The notes under the pieces are model-generated. The model did no database searches and had not been told where the DNA came from. It was given only the letters and a program-made list of their open reading frames with translations. Positions 43,168 through 52,525 of a stretch of DNA of 64,000 nt are shown piece after piece. Numbering within the stretch: the stretch's first letter is position 1; every line of letters begins with the position of its first letter. The position numbers and the translations under genes are program-made. The stretch comes from Pedobacter sp. ASV12 (lineage in GTDB: Bacteria; Bacteroidota; Bacteroidia; Sphingobacteriales; Sphingobacteriaceae), in contig NZ_JAELUC010000002.1 of assembly GCF_016429155.1 (NCBI RefSeq), positions 62,001 to 126,000 on the forward strand, given 5' to 3'.

Positions 43168-45582
43168 TTACTGCAAATCGTCATTTTTAATGCCCCTTTT
43201 GTTCTTCTTGATTTCGCTTTGCAATTTGCCAAAACGATAGTTTAGGCTTAATCCAAAATTCCGATAATAGTTGCGGGTATGGCTAAGCTGGCTAAATCCT
43301 GGACCACTTAATTCATCGTTTATATCCCTGAATTTGGAAAAAGGGTTGCTTACAGAAATGCCAATGTTCAATTTGCTCTGCAACAGATCCTTGCTTAAGC
43401 TGAAAGAATTGCCTACATAACCATTGGTACTGCTTTGTGCACCAGAAACCCCGCCAGAGTCCATGGTAAAATCGGCCCCTGCACGCCAGCCTTGGTTAAA
43501 ACGATACCCGCTCGAAATATTAGCGTAGGCCATAGCGCCACTACCGTTTAGCAAGGCCTGATCTATGGTTGCAGAAAAATCAACATAGCGCAGGTCGGCG
43601 TTTAGGCTAATGTTCCATTGCTTGGTTAACGGATAGTTGAGATAGATATTAATCTTATAAATGCCACCCGTAAAGTTGTTTTCGTAAGTAGTTAAGGTAA
43701 GGTTGCGGCTGGCATCGAAGATAGAAATCTGACCAATTACGTTATTAAAGAAGATATGGCCAAGGGCAATATTAAAGGTCCATTTTTTAGAGCGTAGGTA
43801 GCTTAACTGTAGCAGGTCGCTGGTGGTTGGTCGTAGGCTAGGGTTGCCCATTCTTTCGAAATCTGGATTGGAGCGGTCGATAAAAGGATTCAATTGATAA
43901 ATAGAAGGGCGTTGGATGCGCTTACTGTAGCTGAAGCTCAGGCTGCTAAATTCGCTTAATTTTCTGCTGATGGCGGCATTTGGCATGGCATTCCAATAAT
44001 TTTGTACCACCTGTTGGCTTCCTGTATTGAAATTGGCATCGATAATGGTTTTTTCTAACCTAATTCCAGCTCTGAATTGCCATTTTCCCACATTATAACC
44101 GTAAGAATTATAAAAGGCATAAACTTTTTGTCCATTTGCAAAGCTATCTGATTTCGAAGGGTCTAAAACGAAACTCGTGCCGTTGTAACCTAAATAATTG
44201 AAATCGCTGCTGTTATTTCTGAAAATACCTTTCAAACCGGTTTCCATTAGTAATTTTCCAAATGGCTGTACATAATCTACCTGTACGGTTTGTTCTGTTA
44301 AGCCTTCGTTATTGCTTTGCCTAAAAGCGGGCATATTGTAGTTAATAAGCTGCTCGAAATCTTGATCGGTGTTCAAATGGCCTTCGTTGCGCAGGTAACG
44401 ATAAGAAAAAGTGAGGAGCTGATTCTTGTTTTTGGCAAAGCCCAACTGATAATTTAAGCTTGCATCGATACCATTGCCATTGCGTTGGTTCTGATTGATC
44501 AGGCCGTATTGCTGAATGAGGTTGTTGCTGGCGAAAAATTGGCTCAATTGATTTCCGGAGCCATTAAGCCGATTGCCATTCCAATTAAACTGCCCTGAAA
44601 GCAAATGAAGACTATCCAATTCGTAGCTCAACTCAATGCCCGAATAGGCCGTGTTGTTTGTCGATTTGCGGTTGCTCTCCTGTACTAGGTAACTTTTTGT
44701 GCTTTGTCTGTTAGTTGTTGCAAAGGTATTAGGCTGATTGAACCTGCTGGCGCCTGCTAGCGCAGTAAGCCCAAGCTTGCCATATTTTAAGCTGAATGTG
44801 CCTCCCGTTCCAGGGCCACCAATGGGTGCTTTTCCGTTCAGGTTTAACGAACCTTGGTAGCCATCAAAAGCCTGTTTAACAGTAATAATATTGATAATAC
44901 CGGCCAAGCCCTCACCATCGTATTTGGCAGATGGATTAGTCATCACTTCGATGCTTTTAATGGTAGAAGCAGGGATGCTTCGCAAAATATCCTTCGGATT
45001 TCTTTCTACCAGTCCCGAAGGTTTGCCATTGATAAACACGCGATAGCTCGAACTGCCTTTTAACTGGATGTTTTCATCGGCATCAACCGTAATGAAAGGT
45101 ATTTTGCGCATCATTTCTAATACACTGCTTACCTTGCTTTGCGGATCGGCCTGTAAATCGTAGCTGATTTTGTCGGCATCTTGCTTAACCAAAGGTTTCT
45201 GCCCAGTGATATTCACAGTACGCAAATTTTTGGCTTCTCCGATCATGTATATGGTATTAAGCTCATGTAAAGGCGATTGCTCGCTTAAGCTTACGCTCAT
45301 CTTTTTGCTTTTATAGCCCATGCCCTGAATGCGGAGGTTGTAATTGCCTGCCTTTAATTCGCTAAAGCTAAAAGAGCCATCAGCCTTGCTTAAGCTGGTT
45401 TGCAAAAGACTATCGGCAGCATTGAGTAATCCAATAGTTAGAAATTCTAAGGGTGCTTTGCTGGCAGAATCAATTAACACACCACGAATGCGCATTGCTT
45501 TGTTCTGGGCAAAAGATGAATTGGAGAAGGCAAATAGCGAAATAAATAAGACGATGACGAATTTGATAGCTGGCGTTTTCAT
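43168..45582 (-). CDS. TonB-dependent-receptor-like outer-membrane beta-barrel protein
   Basis: An 804-residue protein with signal MKTPAIKFVIVLFISLFAF. A carboxypeptidase-regulatory-like beta-sandwich (GVLIDSASKAPLEFLTIGL...) is followed by a plug-like region (RVFINGKPSGLVERNPKDIL, TNPSAKYDGEGLAGIINI) and a long barrel ending LGLSLNYRFGK. This is the outer-membrane beta-barrel family found next to LytS/LytTR systems; the cargo is unknown. The ATG at 45582 is chosen because the signal peptide begins there. It is divergent from the histidine kinase. Confidence 0.88.
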   Translation of the reverse strand: MKTPAIKFVIVLFISLFAFSNSSFAQNKAMRIRGVLIDSASKAPLEFLTIGLLNAADSLLQTSLSKADGSFSFSELKAGNYNLRIQGMGYKSKKMSVSLSEQSPLHELNTIYMIGEAKNLRTVNITGQKPLVKQDADKISYDLQADPQSKVSSVLEMMRKIPFITVDADENIQLKGSSSYRVFINGKPSGLVERNPKDILRSIPASTIKSIEVMTNPSAKYDGEGLAGIINIITVKQAFDGYQGSLNLNGKAPIGGPGTGGTFSLKYGKLGLTALAGASRFNQPNTFATTNRQSTKSYLVQESNRKSTNNTAYSGIELSYELDSLHLLSGQFNWNGNRLNGSGNQLSQFFASNNLIQQYGLINQNQRNGNGIDASLNYQLGFAKNKNQLLTFSYRYLRNEGHLNTDQDFEQLINYNMPAFRQSNNEGLTEQTVQVDYVQPFGKLLMETGLKGIFRNNSSDFNYLGYNGTSFVLDPSKSDSFANGQKVYAFYNSYGYNVGKWQFRAGIRLEKTIIDANFNTGSQQVVQNYWNAMPNAAISRKLSEFSSLSFSYSKRIQRPSIYQLNPFIDRSNPDFERMGNPSLRPTTSDLLQLSYLRSKKWTFNIALGHIFFNNVIGQISIFDASRNLTLTTYENNFTGGIYKINIYLNYPLTKQWNISLNADLRYVDFSATIDQALLNGSGAMAYANISSGYRFNQGWRAGADFTMDSGGVSGAQSSTNGYVGNSFSLSKDLLQSKLNIGISVSNPFSKFRDINDELSGPGFSQLSHTRNYYRNFGLSLNYRFGKLQSEIKKNKRGIKNDDLQ

Positions 45583-45796
45583 GTTGCTTTTGTTGATCTG
45601 AAACAAAAATTCAATTTGATGCTTAGCCGTAGAAAAATAAATGACGAACTGAGGGTTTGAACTGATGGAATGCGATTTATCCCTGTCGAGATTTTTCATC
45701 AGCCAAAAACTGAGTTTCATCAGCAATTTGAGCATTTCGGACAGCAATTATTTAAGGAACAAAAAAAATTGTCCACCTTTAACTGATCGAAGCCAT

Positions 45797-46843
45797 ATGG
45801 ATACAAGCAATACCCAACAGAAAAAAGGCAAAACACCGCGAAAGTGGGGCAACCGCTTGTTGTTCTACTTTACCGTTATGGCTGTGGTGCCCGTGTATTG
45901 GGCTTCGCTTTTCTATATCAAGTTGGTATCGGGCAATAATGCCGAAGAGCTTGGTTTTGCAGTAACTGTTGCTTTCTTCTTGTTTTTGTATTTGGGTTGG
46001 TACCTGGCCGATTCTTGGCAATTGAAGAGCGAACGTTTGCTTAAAAAGGCAATTACAGCCTTAGGTTTGGTCGTAGTGGCTTGTTTTGTAGGGCTTTTTA
46101 TTCATGCCGATATCCAGTTGCCACACCTGCCAGCCGTTAACCTGCTGTTGTTTTGGGCACTTTTTATTTTGCTGAGTTCGGCCTTGGGCGCCTGGCTTAA
46201 ATTCCTGGTTAAACGCTTCAATTTGCGCATAGATCAAGCCAATGCCTTGGCTACGCAGAGCAAGAGCGAACTGCAGTTGTTGCAATCGCAATTGAGTCCC
46301 CATTTCTTGTTCAATACGCTCAATAACATGTATGGGCTTTCTATTAGCGATCATGAGAAAATCCCGGACTTGTTGTTAAAACTGTCAGAATTGTTGCGTT
46401 ATTCGGTTTACGAAGCCAAAGAACTGTTGGTTCCGTTAAAGAGCGAGCTGGCCTATATTCACAATTATATCGATTTCGAAAAGATCAGGATTGGCAATCG
46501 CTTGTCGTTGACCTGTAATTTAGAGCAGGTGGGCACAGAGCACATCAAGATAGCCCCCATGTTGTTGATCGTATTCATTGAAAATGCTTTTAAGCACTCC
46601 AAAAATACAGCGCAGAAATCAATAGTGATCGATATAACGCTGAAAACCTGGGAAGACTGGATTTTGTTTTCCATCAGAAACAGTTTTGATGAGCACGAAG
46701 AAAAAACGAAGAACCTGAGTAGCGGCTTGGGACTAAGCAATACATACCAAAGGCTAAAGGTGCTTTACCCCAACCAATACGAATTGAAAATCAGCAAAGA
46801 CGAAGGCATGTACAACGTAAGCCTCCAATTAAAAATGAAATAG
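45797..46843 (+). CDS. LytS-type sensor histidine kinase
   Basis: A 348-residue membrane sensor with four membrane helices in the N-terminal half, then the His_kinase domain: SELQLLQSQLSPHFLFNTLN contains the phospho-acceptor His169. An HATPase-like segment follows (LLIVFIENAFKHS, SSGLGLSNTYQRLK). The ATG at 45797 is chosen; the frame is open 44 codons upstream. The stop directly abuts the response-regulator ATG. Confidence 0.91.
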   Translation: MDTSNTQQKKGKTPRKWGNRLLFYFTVMAVVPVYWASLFYIKLVSGNNAEELGFAVTVAFFLFLYLGWYLADSWQLKSERLLKKAITALGLVVVACFVGLFIHADIQLPHLPAVNLLLFWALFILLSSALGAWLKFLVKRFNLRIDQANALATQSKSELQLLQSQLSPHFLFNTLNNMYGLSISDHEKIPDLLLKLSELLRYSVYEAKELLVPLKSELAYIHNYIDFEKIRIGNRLSLTCNLEQVGTEHIKIAPMLLIVFIENAFKHSKNTAQKSIVIDITLKTWEDWILFSIRNSFDEHEEKTKNLSSGLGLSNTYQRLKVLYPNQYELKISKDEGMYNVSLQLKMK

Positions 46844-47554
46844 ATGAACACCATCAAATGTTTGATTGTTGACGATGAACCTATTGCCAGGCAGATTATT
46901 GAAGGCTATGCCAAGCAATACCCTCTGCTCGAGGTAGTGGCTTCGTGCGAGGACGCCATGGAGGCGCGCATCCAATTGCAAAAACAGCCTATCGATTTGA
47001 TCTTTCTCGACATCAATATGCCGGTAATTGATGGCATTGGTTTTTTGAAAACGCTAAAAAAAGCGCCACAGGTGATCTTTACCACGGCCTACAAGGAATA
47101 TGCGGTTGATGCCTTCGAACTTTCGGCCAGCGATTACCTGCTTAAACCCTTTTCTTTCGAACGTTTTTTAATGGCGGTGGATAAAGTAGCCGAAAAGCTG
47201 GCGCCAGCTACAACACCCACGCCTGTAGTCGAAACAATTCCTGTCGACGACTTTATGTTCATTAAAAGCGATAACAAAATTTTTAAGGTAGCTTTTGATG
47301 ATATCCTTTACCTCGAGGCTTTTGGCAACTATACCAAGGTATTTTTGAGCGATAAGCAACTGATGCCAACAGCCACACTCACCAGCTTGGAAGAAGTCTT
47401 GCCTAAAAACCGTTTCATCCGGGTGCACCGCTCTTTCATCATTAACAAAAATCACATCAGCCATATTGAAGGCAATCGGGTTTTTATCCGCAATCAGGAA
47501 GTGCCCATTTCGGCTAATTTTAGAGAAGGCTTTTTAAGGGTTTGTGGGTTGTAA
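46844..47554 (+). CDS. LytTR-family response regulator
   Basis: A 236-residue regulator: the receiver has the acidic pair in LIVDDEP and the phospho-acceptor Asp56 in LIFLDINMPVIDG, plus TTAYKEYA and LLKPFSFERF. The C-terminal LytTR DNA-binding domain includes ILYLEAFGNYTKVFL and FIRVHRSFIINKNHI. It follows the kinase gene without a gap. A likely target is the divergent barrel gene. Confidence 0.93.
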   Translation: MNTIKCLIVDDEPIARQIIEGYAKQYPLLEVVASCEDAMEARIQLQKQPIDLIFLDINMPVIDGIGFLKTLKKAPQVIFTTAYKEYAVDAFELSASDYLLKPFSFERFLMAVDKVAEKLAPATTPTPVVETIPVDDFMFIKSDNKIFKVAFDDILYLEAFGNYTKVFLSDKQLMPTATLTSLEEVLPKNRFIRVHRSFIINKNHISHIEGNRVFIRNQEVPISANFREGFLRVCGL

Positions 47555-47653
47555 ATTCACGATAAATTTTAACAAGTTTTCTTGCCAGATTGAAAATTAT
47601 CCTTTTCCTAAATCCGTTCCATTTTAGTAATTTCGGGGCTTAAATACCGAAAC

Positions 47654-48058
47654 ATGAACCATTGGCTAGTCAAATCAGAACCTTTTAAATACAGTTGGGA
47701 AAAATTTAACCAAGACGGACGCACCTTTTGGGATGGCGTGCGCAATTTTCAGGCCCGCAACAACCTCAGGGCCATGAAAGAAGGCGATTTGGTGCTTTTT
47801 TACCACAGCAACGAAGGCAAAAATGTAGTTGGTATTGCCAAGGTGGTCAAAGAAGCCTATCAAGATCCAACCACCAGCGATCCGAATTGGGTAGTGGTTG
47901 ATTTGGCGCCTGTACAAAGCCTGGCCAAACCAGTGAGCCTCGAGCAGATCAAAGCCGAAGAAAGCCTGAAAGACATTTCCTTGGTCCGTCAGGGCCGTTT
48001 GTCGGTGATGCCCCTAAAAGCAACAGAGTTCGATAAGATTCTGGAAATGGGAAGTTAA
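47654..48058 (+). CDS. EVE domain protein
   Basis: A 134-residue single EVE domain: MNHWLVKSEPFKYSWEKF, FWDGVRNFQARNNLRAMKEGD and FYHSNEGKNVVGIAKVV are signature segments; the fold is PUA-like and binds modified bases. Some EVE proteins are linked to modified-DNA restriction systems, but this single-domain form resembles the widespread thymocyte nuclear protein 1-like type. No restriction genes are adjacent. Confidence 0.92.
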   Translation: MNHWLVKSEPFKYSWEKFNQDGRTFWDGVRNFQARNNLRAMKEGDLVLFYHSNEGKNVVGIAKVVKEAYQDPTTSDPNWVVVDLAPVQSLAKPVSLEQIKAEESLKDISLVRQGRLSVMPLKATEFDKILEMGS

Positions 48059-48122
48059 GGTGAGTTTACGGTTGTAAGTTGTGGGTTGTCAAAAATAAAG
48101 ATAAAAGAGCAAAGATAAATAT

Positions 48123-48316
48123 TGTCATCCTGAGCCTGTCGAAGGACAGAAGGGGAATGTCTTATTGTGAGTTAGCTAAAGGATAAAGGAGCAAGGATTA
48201 ATTAGCTAATAAGCTAATAATGCGTCACCCTGAATTTATTTTACTTCGTAGCTTTCCGCTCCGCTACAGGTCAGGGTCTCTCTAGTTAAAATACTGAAAC
48301 AAGTTCAGCATGACGA
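48123..48316. repeat. Bacteroidota-type dispersed repeat (TGTCATCCTGAGCCTGTCG element)
   Basis: A left element reads TGTCATCCTGAGCCTGTCG and GAAGGAC, starting at 48123. A second, imperfect inverted pair spans 48223-48315: CGTCACCCTGAATTTA on the left and TGAAACAAGTTCAGCATGACG-type on the right (arms given here in two pieces). The arms resemble the left element. Similar sequences are frequent intergenic repeats in Bacteroidota, from memory; only this copy is in the window. Confidence 0.65.
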
Positions 48317-48334
48317 TACTTATTACCTAAAACT

Positions 48335-48406
48335 TATTCCTTACTACTTAAAACTTAAAACTTTCCACTTTTAACTTTCAACCTTCGACTTTCCACTTTT
48401 AACCTT
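48335..48406. repeat. Tandem word repeat running into the antiporter stop codon
   Basis: CTTTCCACTTTTAACTTT at 48361-48378 recurs as CTTTCCACTTTTAACCTT at 48389-48406, a 28-bp period, preceded by ACTTAAAACTTAAAACTT. The antiporter's stop codon (48399-48401) falls inside the second unit. Confidence 0.6.
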
Positions 48407-49583
48407 CAGCCCCCAACTTCCTCTTGCTCGCCAATAAACCAATGCTCATGATCAAACTGGTGCCCAATACCACTACAAACAAGAAAGAAGTGCCAATTTC
48501 GGGCAGTTGCATGCTGGGAGGCAGATTATAGTACAACAAGATGCTGATCAGGCCACGTGGCGTAACAAAGCCTTCGGGCATTACATTCTCCCGCCTGAAG
48601 AGCAAGAGGTACACAAACCTGATGACGTAAATGCTCAGCAAAATCAGAAAGCCATTAACCAGTACATTTTGGTTGTTCAGGTCGTAAATGTTAATGGTAA
48701 AGCCGAAAATCACAAAGAAGAAGGTGCGTATAATAAAGGCACTCTCGGCCGAAAGCTGGTGTAGCTGAGACAGATCTTTGGCCAGGTTTTCGTACAAAAA
48801 CACCGTTCTGAACCAGGCATGCCTAATGGTATCGGCGTTGTTTAAAAAGAGGCCAAAAGCCAAGATCAGCACCAGCGACGAAAGGTGGTGCGATTGCCCA
48901 ATGGCATAAACCAAGATGAGGATGGAAATGATCAGGAAGAACTTGATGTGATGGGAAATCTTGCCCATCAGGTAAAGTAAAAATATACAGGCAATGACCG
49001 AAAATACAATGACTATAGCCATGTCAAGGCCCAGCGCGGCAAAAGAACTGGCCGAAACATGCGGATTTGAAATGGCAAAATTGAAAATGATAATGCCCAA
49101 AATATCTGAGAAAGAGCTCTCGTAAACGATAAATTCCTTGCTCTTTTTGCCCAATCCGGCAACAGAGGGGATGGCAATGGCCGAGCTGATGACGCTAAAA
49201 GGCACTGCATTAACGAGACAGAGGTAAAGCTCCCTGCCCGTTACCTGATAAATGATAAAGGTAATGCAGGCAATGGTGGCCAAAAGAATAAAGAAGGCCG
49301 AAAAAAAGGCGCCTTTGATAATTTTGTTTTTCTGCTGGTCGTACTTAAGGTCAAGAGAACCCTCAAAAACAATCAATATCAATCCCACGGTACCCAAAGT
49401 AGGCAGGATGCGCAAAAAATTGAAGGTTTGCAGGTGCAGGTTGTCTACCAGCAGGCGTAGGCCAATGCCCAGCAACAGGAGCAATAAAACCGAAGGCAAC
49501 TTGGTTTTGCTGGCCACCAAATCAAACAGATAGGAAAAGATTACCAATCCGCTTAAAATAATCAAAGTAGTGTAGGTCGTCAT
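48399..49583 (-). CDS. Cation:proton antiporter (CPA family)
   Basis: A 394-residue membrane protein with about 11-12 hydrophobic helices, consistent with Na+/H+ exchange. It begins MTTYTTLIILSGLVIFSYLF; family-like segments include GTVGLILIVFEGSLDL and FSDILGIIIFNFAI, and the C-terminal TPRGLISILLYYNLP. It lacks a TrkA domain. No metal or pH-sensing neighbour is seen. The sequence ends within a short word repeat. Confidence 0.88.
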   Translation of the reverse strand: MTTYTTLIILSGLVIFSYLFDLVASKTKLPSVLLLLLLGIGLRLLVDNLHLQTFNFLRILPTLGTVGLILIVFEGSLDLKYDQQKNKIIKGAFFSAFFILLATIACITFIIYQVTGRELYLCLVNAVPFSVISSAIAIPSVAGLGKKSKEFIVYESSFSDILGIIIFNFAISNPHVSASSFAALGLDMAIVIVFSVIACIFLLYLMGKISHHIKFFLIISILILVYAIGQSHHLSSLVLILAFGLFLNNADTIRHAWFRTVFLYENLAKDLSQLHQLSAESAFIIRTFFFVIFGFTINIYDLNNQNVLVNGFLILLSIYVIRFVYLLLFRRENVMPEGFVTPRGLISILLYYNLPPSMQLPEIGTSFLFVVVLGTSLIMSIGLLASKRKLGAEG

Positions 49584-49620
49584 GCCGTTTTCGTTGTTAA
49601 GCCGACCAAATGGTCAGGAT

Positions 49621-50142
49621 TTATTCCTTAAAAAATAGGGCCTTGAGTTCGCTAGCGTCGTTGGGTTCCATTTTGCCACCCAAGATTAAACGCAATTGCC
49701 TACGGCGCAAGGCCCCGTTAAACAACTCGATTTCTTCATTGGTTTCTGGCTTCAACTCGGGCACAGGGATGGTTCTGCCACTTTGATCAACCGCTACGAA
49801 AGTATAATAAGCTTCGTTCGACTTCGCTCTGCTGCCAGAAGGGATGTTTTCTGCCCAAACGTCTAAACGTACTTCAACCGAAGTGTTAAACGAACGGGTA
49901 ACCTTGGCTTCGATGGTAATGACATCGCCCAGTTTAATGGCCTGTTTAAAGGAAACATTGTCAACCGAGGCCGTAACTACAATCCTGTTGCAGTGCTTTT
50001 GTGCCGAAATAGCCGCTGCGATATCCATCCAATGCAACAAACGTCCCCCCATTAAGTTGTTCAGGGTGTTGGTGTCGTTGGGCAATACCAGCTCGTTCAT
50101 GATCGTGAACGAATCTTTAGGGCTTTTAGCTTTTATACTCAT
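49621..50142 (-). CDS. Acyl-CoA thioesterase (hotdog fold)
   Basis: A 173-residue YciA/acyl-CoA-hydrolase-like protein: MNELVLPNDTNTLNNLMGG and RLLHWMDIAAAISAQKHC carry the family's N and D catalytic region, and VDNVSFKQAIKLGDVITIEA follows. It cleaves acyl-CoA thioesters. The ATG at 50142 is chosen; an in-frame extension to 50244 has no family match. It follows the antiporter gene on the opposite side (upstream on the minus strand). Confidence 0.88.
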   Translation of the reverse strand: MSIKAKSPKDSFTIMNELVLPNDTNTLNNLMGGRLLHWMDIAAAISAQKHCNRIVVTASVDNVSFKQAIKLGDVITIEAKVTRSFNTSVEVRLDVWAENIPSGSRAKSNEAYYTFVAVDQSGRTIPVPELKPETNEEIELFNGALRRRQLRLILGGKMEPNDASELKALFFKE

Positions 50143-50322
50143 AATGGCTGCAAAAGTAGATAAAAAAGATGGGTTTTGTTGTACTTTTTGGCAAAAGCCA
50201 TCCGTATGGTCACGGTAAAGAATGGCAAAATGCTTGTTTGCCAAGGCTTAAATTGCTAAAATAGCAGTTCGTTTAAAACATAAATTGCACTTTCCTGTTA
50301 CCCTTATTTAGCCTTTAAAAAT

Positions 50323-51804
50323 ATGCAGAACCCAACGCTTATCCAGTATTTCCACTGGTACTACAATGAAGCCGATAATTTGTGGACAAAAGTAAAAAAA
50401 GAGGCTGAAAACTTGGCCGCAATGGGCATTACCGGGCTTTGGCTCCCGCCGGCCTATAAAGGCACAAATGGTACCTTTTCTATCGGCTACGATACCTACG
50501 ATCTGTTCGATTTGGGCGAGTTTGACCAAAAGAACAGCATCGCCACCAAATACGGAACCAAGGAAGAATACCAACAAGCCATTGAGGCTTTGCACCAGCA
50601 GGGCCTGCAGGCCATTGCCGATACCATCTTTAACCATAAAGCCGGTGGTGACGAGCTTGAGAAGGTGAGCGTAAGACGGGTAAACGAAGAAAACAGAAAC
50701 GAATTTACATCTGACGTGTTCGAAATCGAGGCTTGGACCCGGTTTACCTTTCCGGGGCGCAAAGGCCAATATTCTGAATTTGTTTGGGACCATCAATGCT
50801 TTAGTGGCGTAGATTGGGCAGAAGACCTGAAGGAGTCGGGGATTTTTATGATCGAAAATGGCTATGGCGAAGGCTGGGAGAAAGTGCCCTCCAACGAACT
50901 GGGCAATTATGATTACCTGATGTTCGACGATATTGATTTTAGAAACCCTGCTGTACGCGAAGAGCTTAAATATTGGGGCAAATGGTATTATGAAAACACC
51001 AAGGTAGATGGTTTCCGGCTGGATGCCGTTAAACACATTTCGCCCGAATTTCTGATCGAGTGGATGGACGAAATGGAGCAAGAATGTGGTCGGAACTTCT
51101 ACTTTGTAGCCGAGAACTGGGATATCCAAAATGTTGGCGACCTCGATCAGTACCTCGAAATTACCGGTGGCCGTACACAGCTGTTCGATTCGTTGCTGCA
51201 CCACAACCTTTACCTGGCTTCTATCGAAGGTCAGGATTACGATATGAGCCGTATTTTTGATAATACCTTGGTGGGCAGCAGGCCCGAACTGGCCGTTACT
51301 TTTGTGGATAACCACGATTCGCAACCCATGCAGGCACTGGAATCCTTTGTCGACTATTGGTTCCGGCCGTTGGCTTATGCGCTCATTTTGCTGCGCATAC
51401 AAGGTACGCCATGTGTGTTCTTTACCGATATTTATGGTGCCAGCTACGAAGACAAGGCGCAACAGGTTGATTTGGCTACGGTTGCCGAACTGCCTGTTTT
51501 ACTAAAAATCAGGCGCGATTTGGCCTATGGCGAACAACAGGATTACCTTAACCATGCCAATTGCATCGGCTGGACCCGAACCGGCGATGCCGAACACGAA
51601 AACTCTGGCTTGGCCGTGCTCATGTGCAACGGCGACGAAGGCTTTAAGGAAATGCAACTAGGCAAGGCTTTTGCAGGTCGGGTTTTTGTAGATGCCTTGG
51701 GCAAAAGACAGGAGGAGATTACAATTGACGATGATGGAAATGCTACTTTTCTGTGCAATGCAGGCAGCGTAAGCGTTTGGGTGCCTAAAGAGGCCATGGC
51801 CTGA
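50323..51804 (+). CDS. Cytoplasmic alpha-amylase (GH13)
   Basis: A 493-residue GH13 hydrolase without a signal peptide: MQNPTLIQYFHWYYNEADNL opens the TIM barrel. Catalytic residues are Asp234 in GFRLDAVKH, Glu264 in FVAENW and Asp332 in FVDNHDSQ. The domain B region has IADTIFNHKAGGDE, and the C-terminal beta domain starts near residue 405. The length and lack of export fit intracellular GH13_5-type enzymes acting on maltodextrins or glycogen. Confidence 0.94.
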   Translation: MQNPTLIQYFHWYYNEADNLWTKVKKEAENLAAMGITGLWLPPAYKGTNGTFSIGYDTYDLFDLGEFDQKNSIATKYGTKEEYQQAIEALHQQGLQAIADTIFNHKAGGDELEKVSVRRVNEENRNEFTSDVFEIEAWTRFTFPGRKGQYSEFVWDHQCFSGVDWAEDLKESGIFMIENGYGEGWEKVPSNELGNYDYLMFDDIDFRNPAVREELKYWGKWYYENTKVDGFRLDAVKHISPEFLIEWMDEMEQECGRNFYFVAENWDIQNVGDLDQYLEITGGRTQLFDSLLHHNLYLASIEGQDYDMSRIFDNTLVGSRPELAVTFVDNHDSQPMQALESFVDYWFRPLAYALILLRIQGTPCVFFTDIYGASYEDKAQQVDLATVAELPVLLKIRRDLAYGEQQDYLNHANCIGWTRTGDAEHENSGLAVLMCNGDEGFKEMQLGKAFAGRVFVDALGKRQEEITIDDDGNATFLCNAGSVSVWVPKEAMA

Positions 51805-51808
51805 GCCA

Positions 51809-52456
51809 TCAGCAACAAATGGTATCTGCAGGTTTTGGAGCTTCGGTTTGGTCTTGCTTTTTTTGTTGGTTCTTGATTTCGATGGAATTGTTTTTTTCTT
51901 TAATTGCGAGCCATACAATGCCGGTACCAATCAAAGCGGTAATTACGACGATCCAGGTAAACGAGTTCAAGATCCTTTTGGTGAATTTATAGCCCCCTCC
52001 CGGTATATATGGACTTTTCTTGTGCGCTTTATTGTAAGCATCGATGTCGAATTCGAAAGGTGCTATGCCTAAAAAGGTGCGTTCGTTATGATATTCTTCG
52101 CGGTAGATTACATACTTGGAGTTGCTCTGGTCTATTTTCTTTCGGGTGGCCCTTGTAAAATGCAGGACGATACAAATAATCAAGAGGCTGATGATGCCTG
52201 AACAGATCAGGTAAGAGCTTGGGTTCACTTTGGTGCTGAGCGTAATAAAGCTTCCTATTAAGCCTCCAAAAATGATGATGGTGGTTTGTAAGATGGTTTT
52301 GAGTACGCCAATGGCATCTTGTGCATGTGCAATTTCGGCATCCTGATTGGCGCGCATAACATCAAATGCCTCACGCTTATGGGCAATGTGGATATCTATG
52401 GCCTTATCGTTTGAGACAGGTTGAAGGATGTCTGTAGATTCTTTCTTTGTGGGCAT
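51809..52456 (-). CDS. Unknown three-helix membrane protein
   Basis: A 215-residue protein: a charged N-terminal helix (HIAHKREAFDVMRANQDAEI), two membrane helices (ILQTTIIIFGGLIGSFITLS and YLICSGIISLLIICIVLHF), a cytosolic stretch, a third helix (FTWIVVITALIGTGIVWLAI) and a Lys/Gln-rich tail ending CC. The layout is reminiscent of membrane effector proteins such as SLATT-type, but I see no motif that confirms it. It converges with the amylase gene, 4 bp apart. Confidence 0.7.
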   Translation of the reverse strand: MPTKKESTDILQPVSNDKAIDIHIAHKREAFDVMRANQDAEIAHAQDAIGVLKTILQTTIIIFGGLIGSFITLSTKVNPSSYLICSGIISLLIICIVLHFTRATRKKIDQSNSKYVIYREEYHNERTFLGIAPFEFDIDAYNKAHKKSPYIPGGGYKFTKRILNSFTWIVVITALIGTGIVWLAIKEKNNSIEIKNQQKKQDQTEAPKPADTICC

Positions 52457-52525
52457 GGACTTTAAGCGCTGAAGATTGCACCTAAAATAACAGAATAGCC
52501 TTAGATTTGACAGTCTGCAAATGCT

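Noticed and set aside
50308-51462. Long minus-strand reading frame (384 codons) opposite the amylase gene
   Set aside because: It has no signal, domain or start context, and lies fully on the opposite strand of a well-supported GH13 gene with all catalytic residues.
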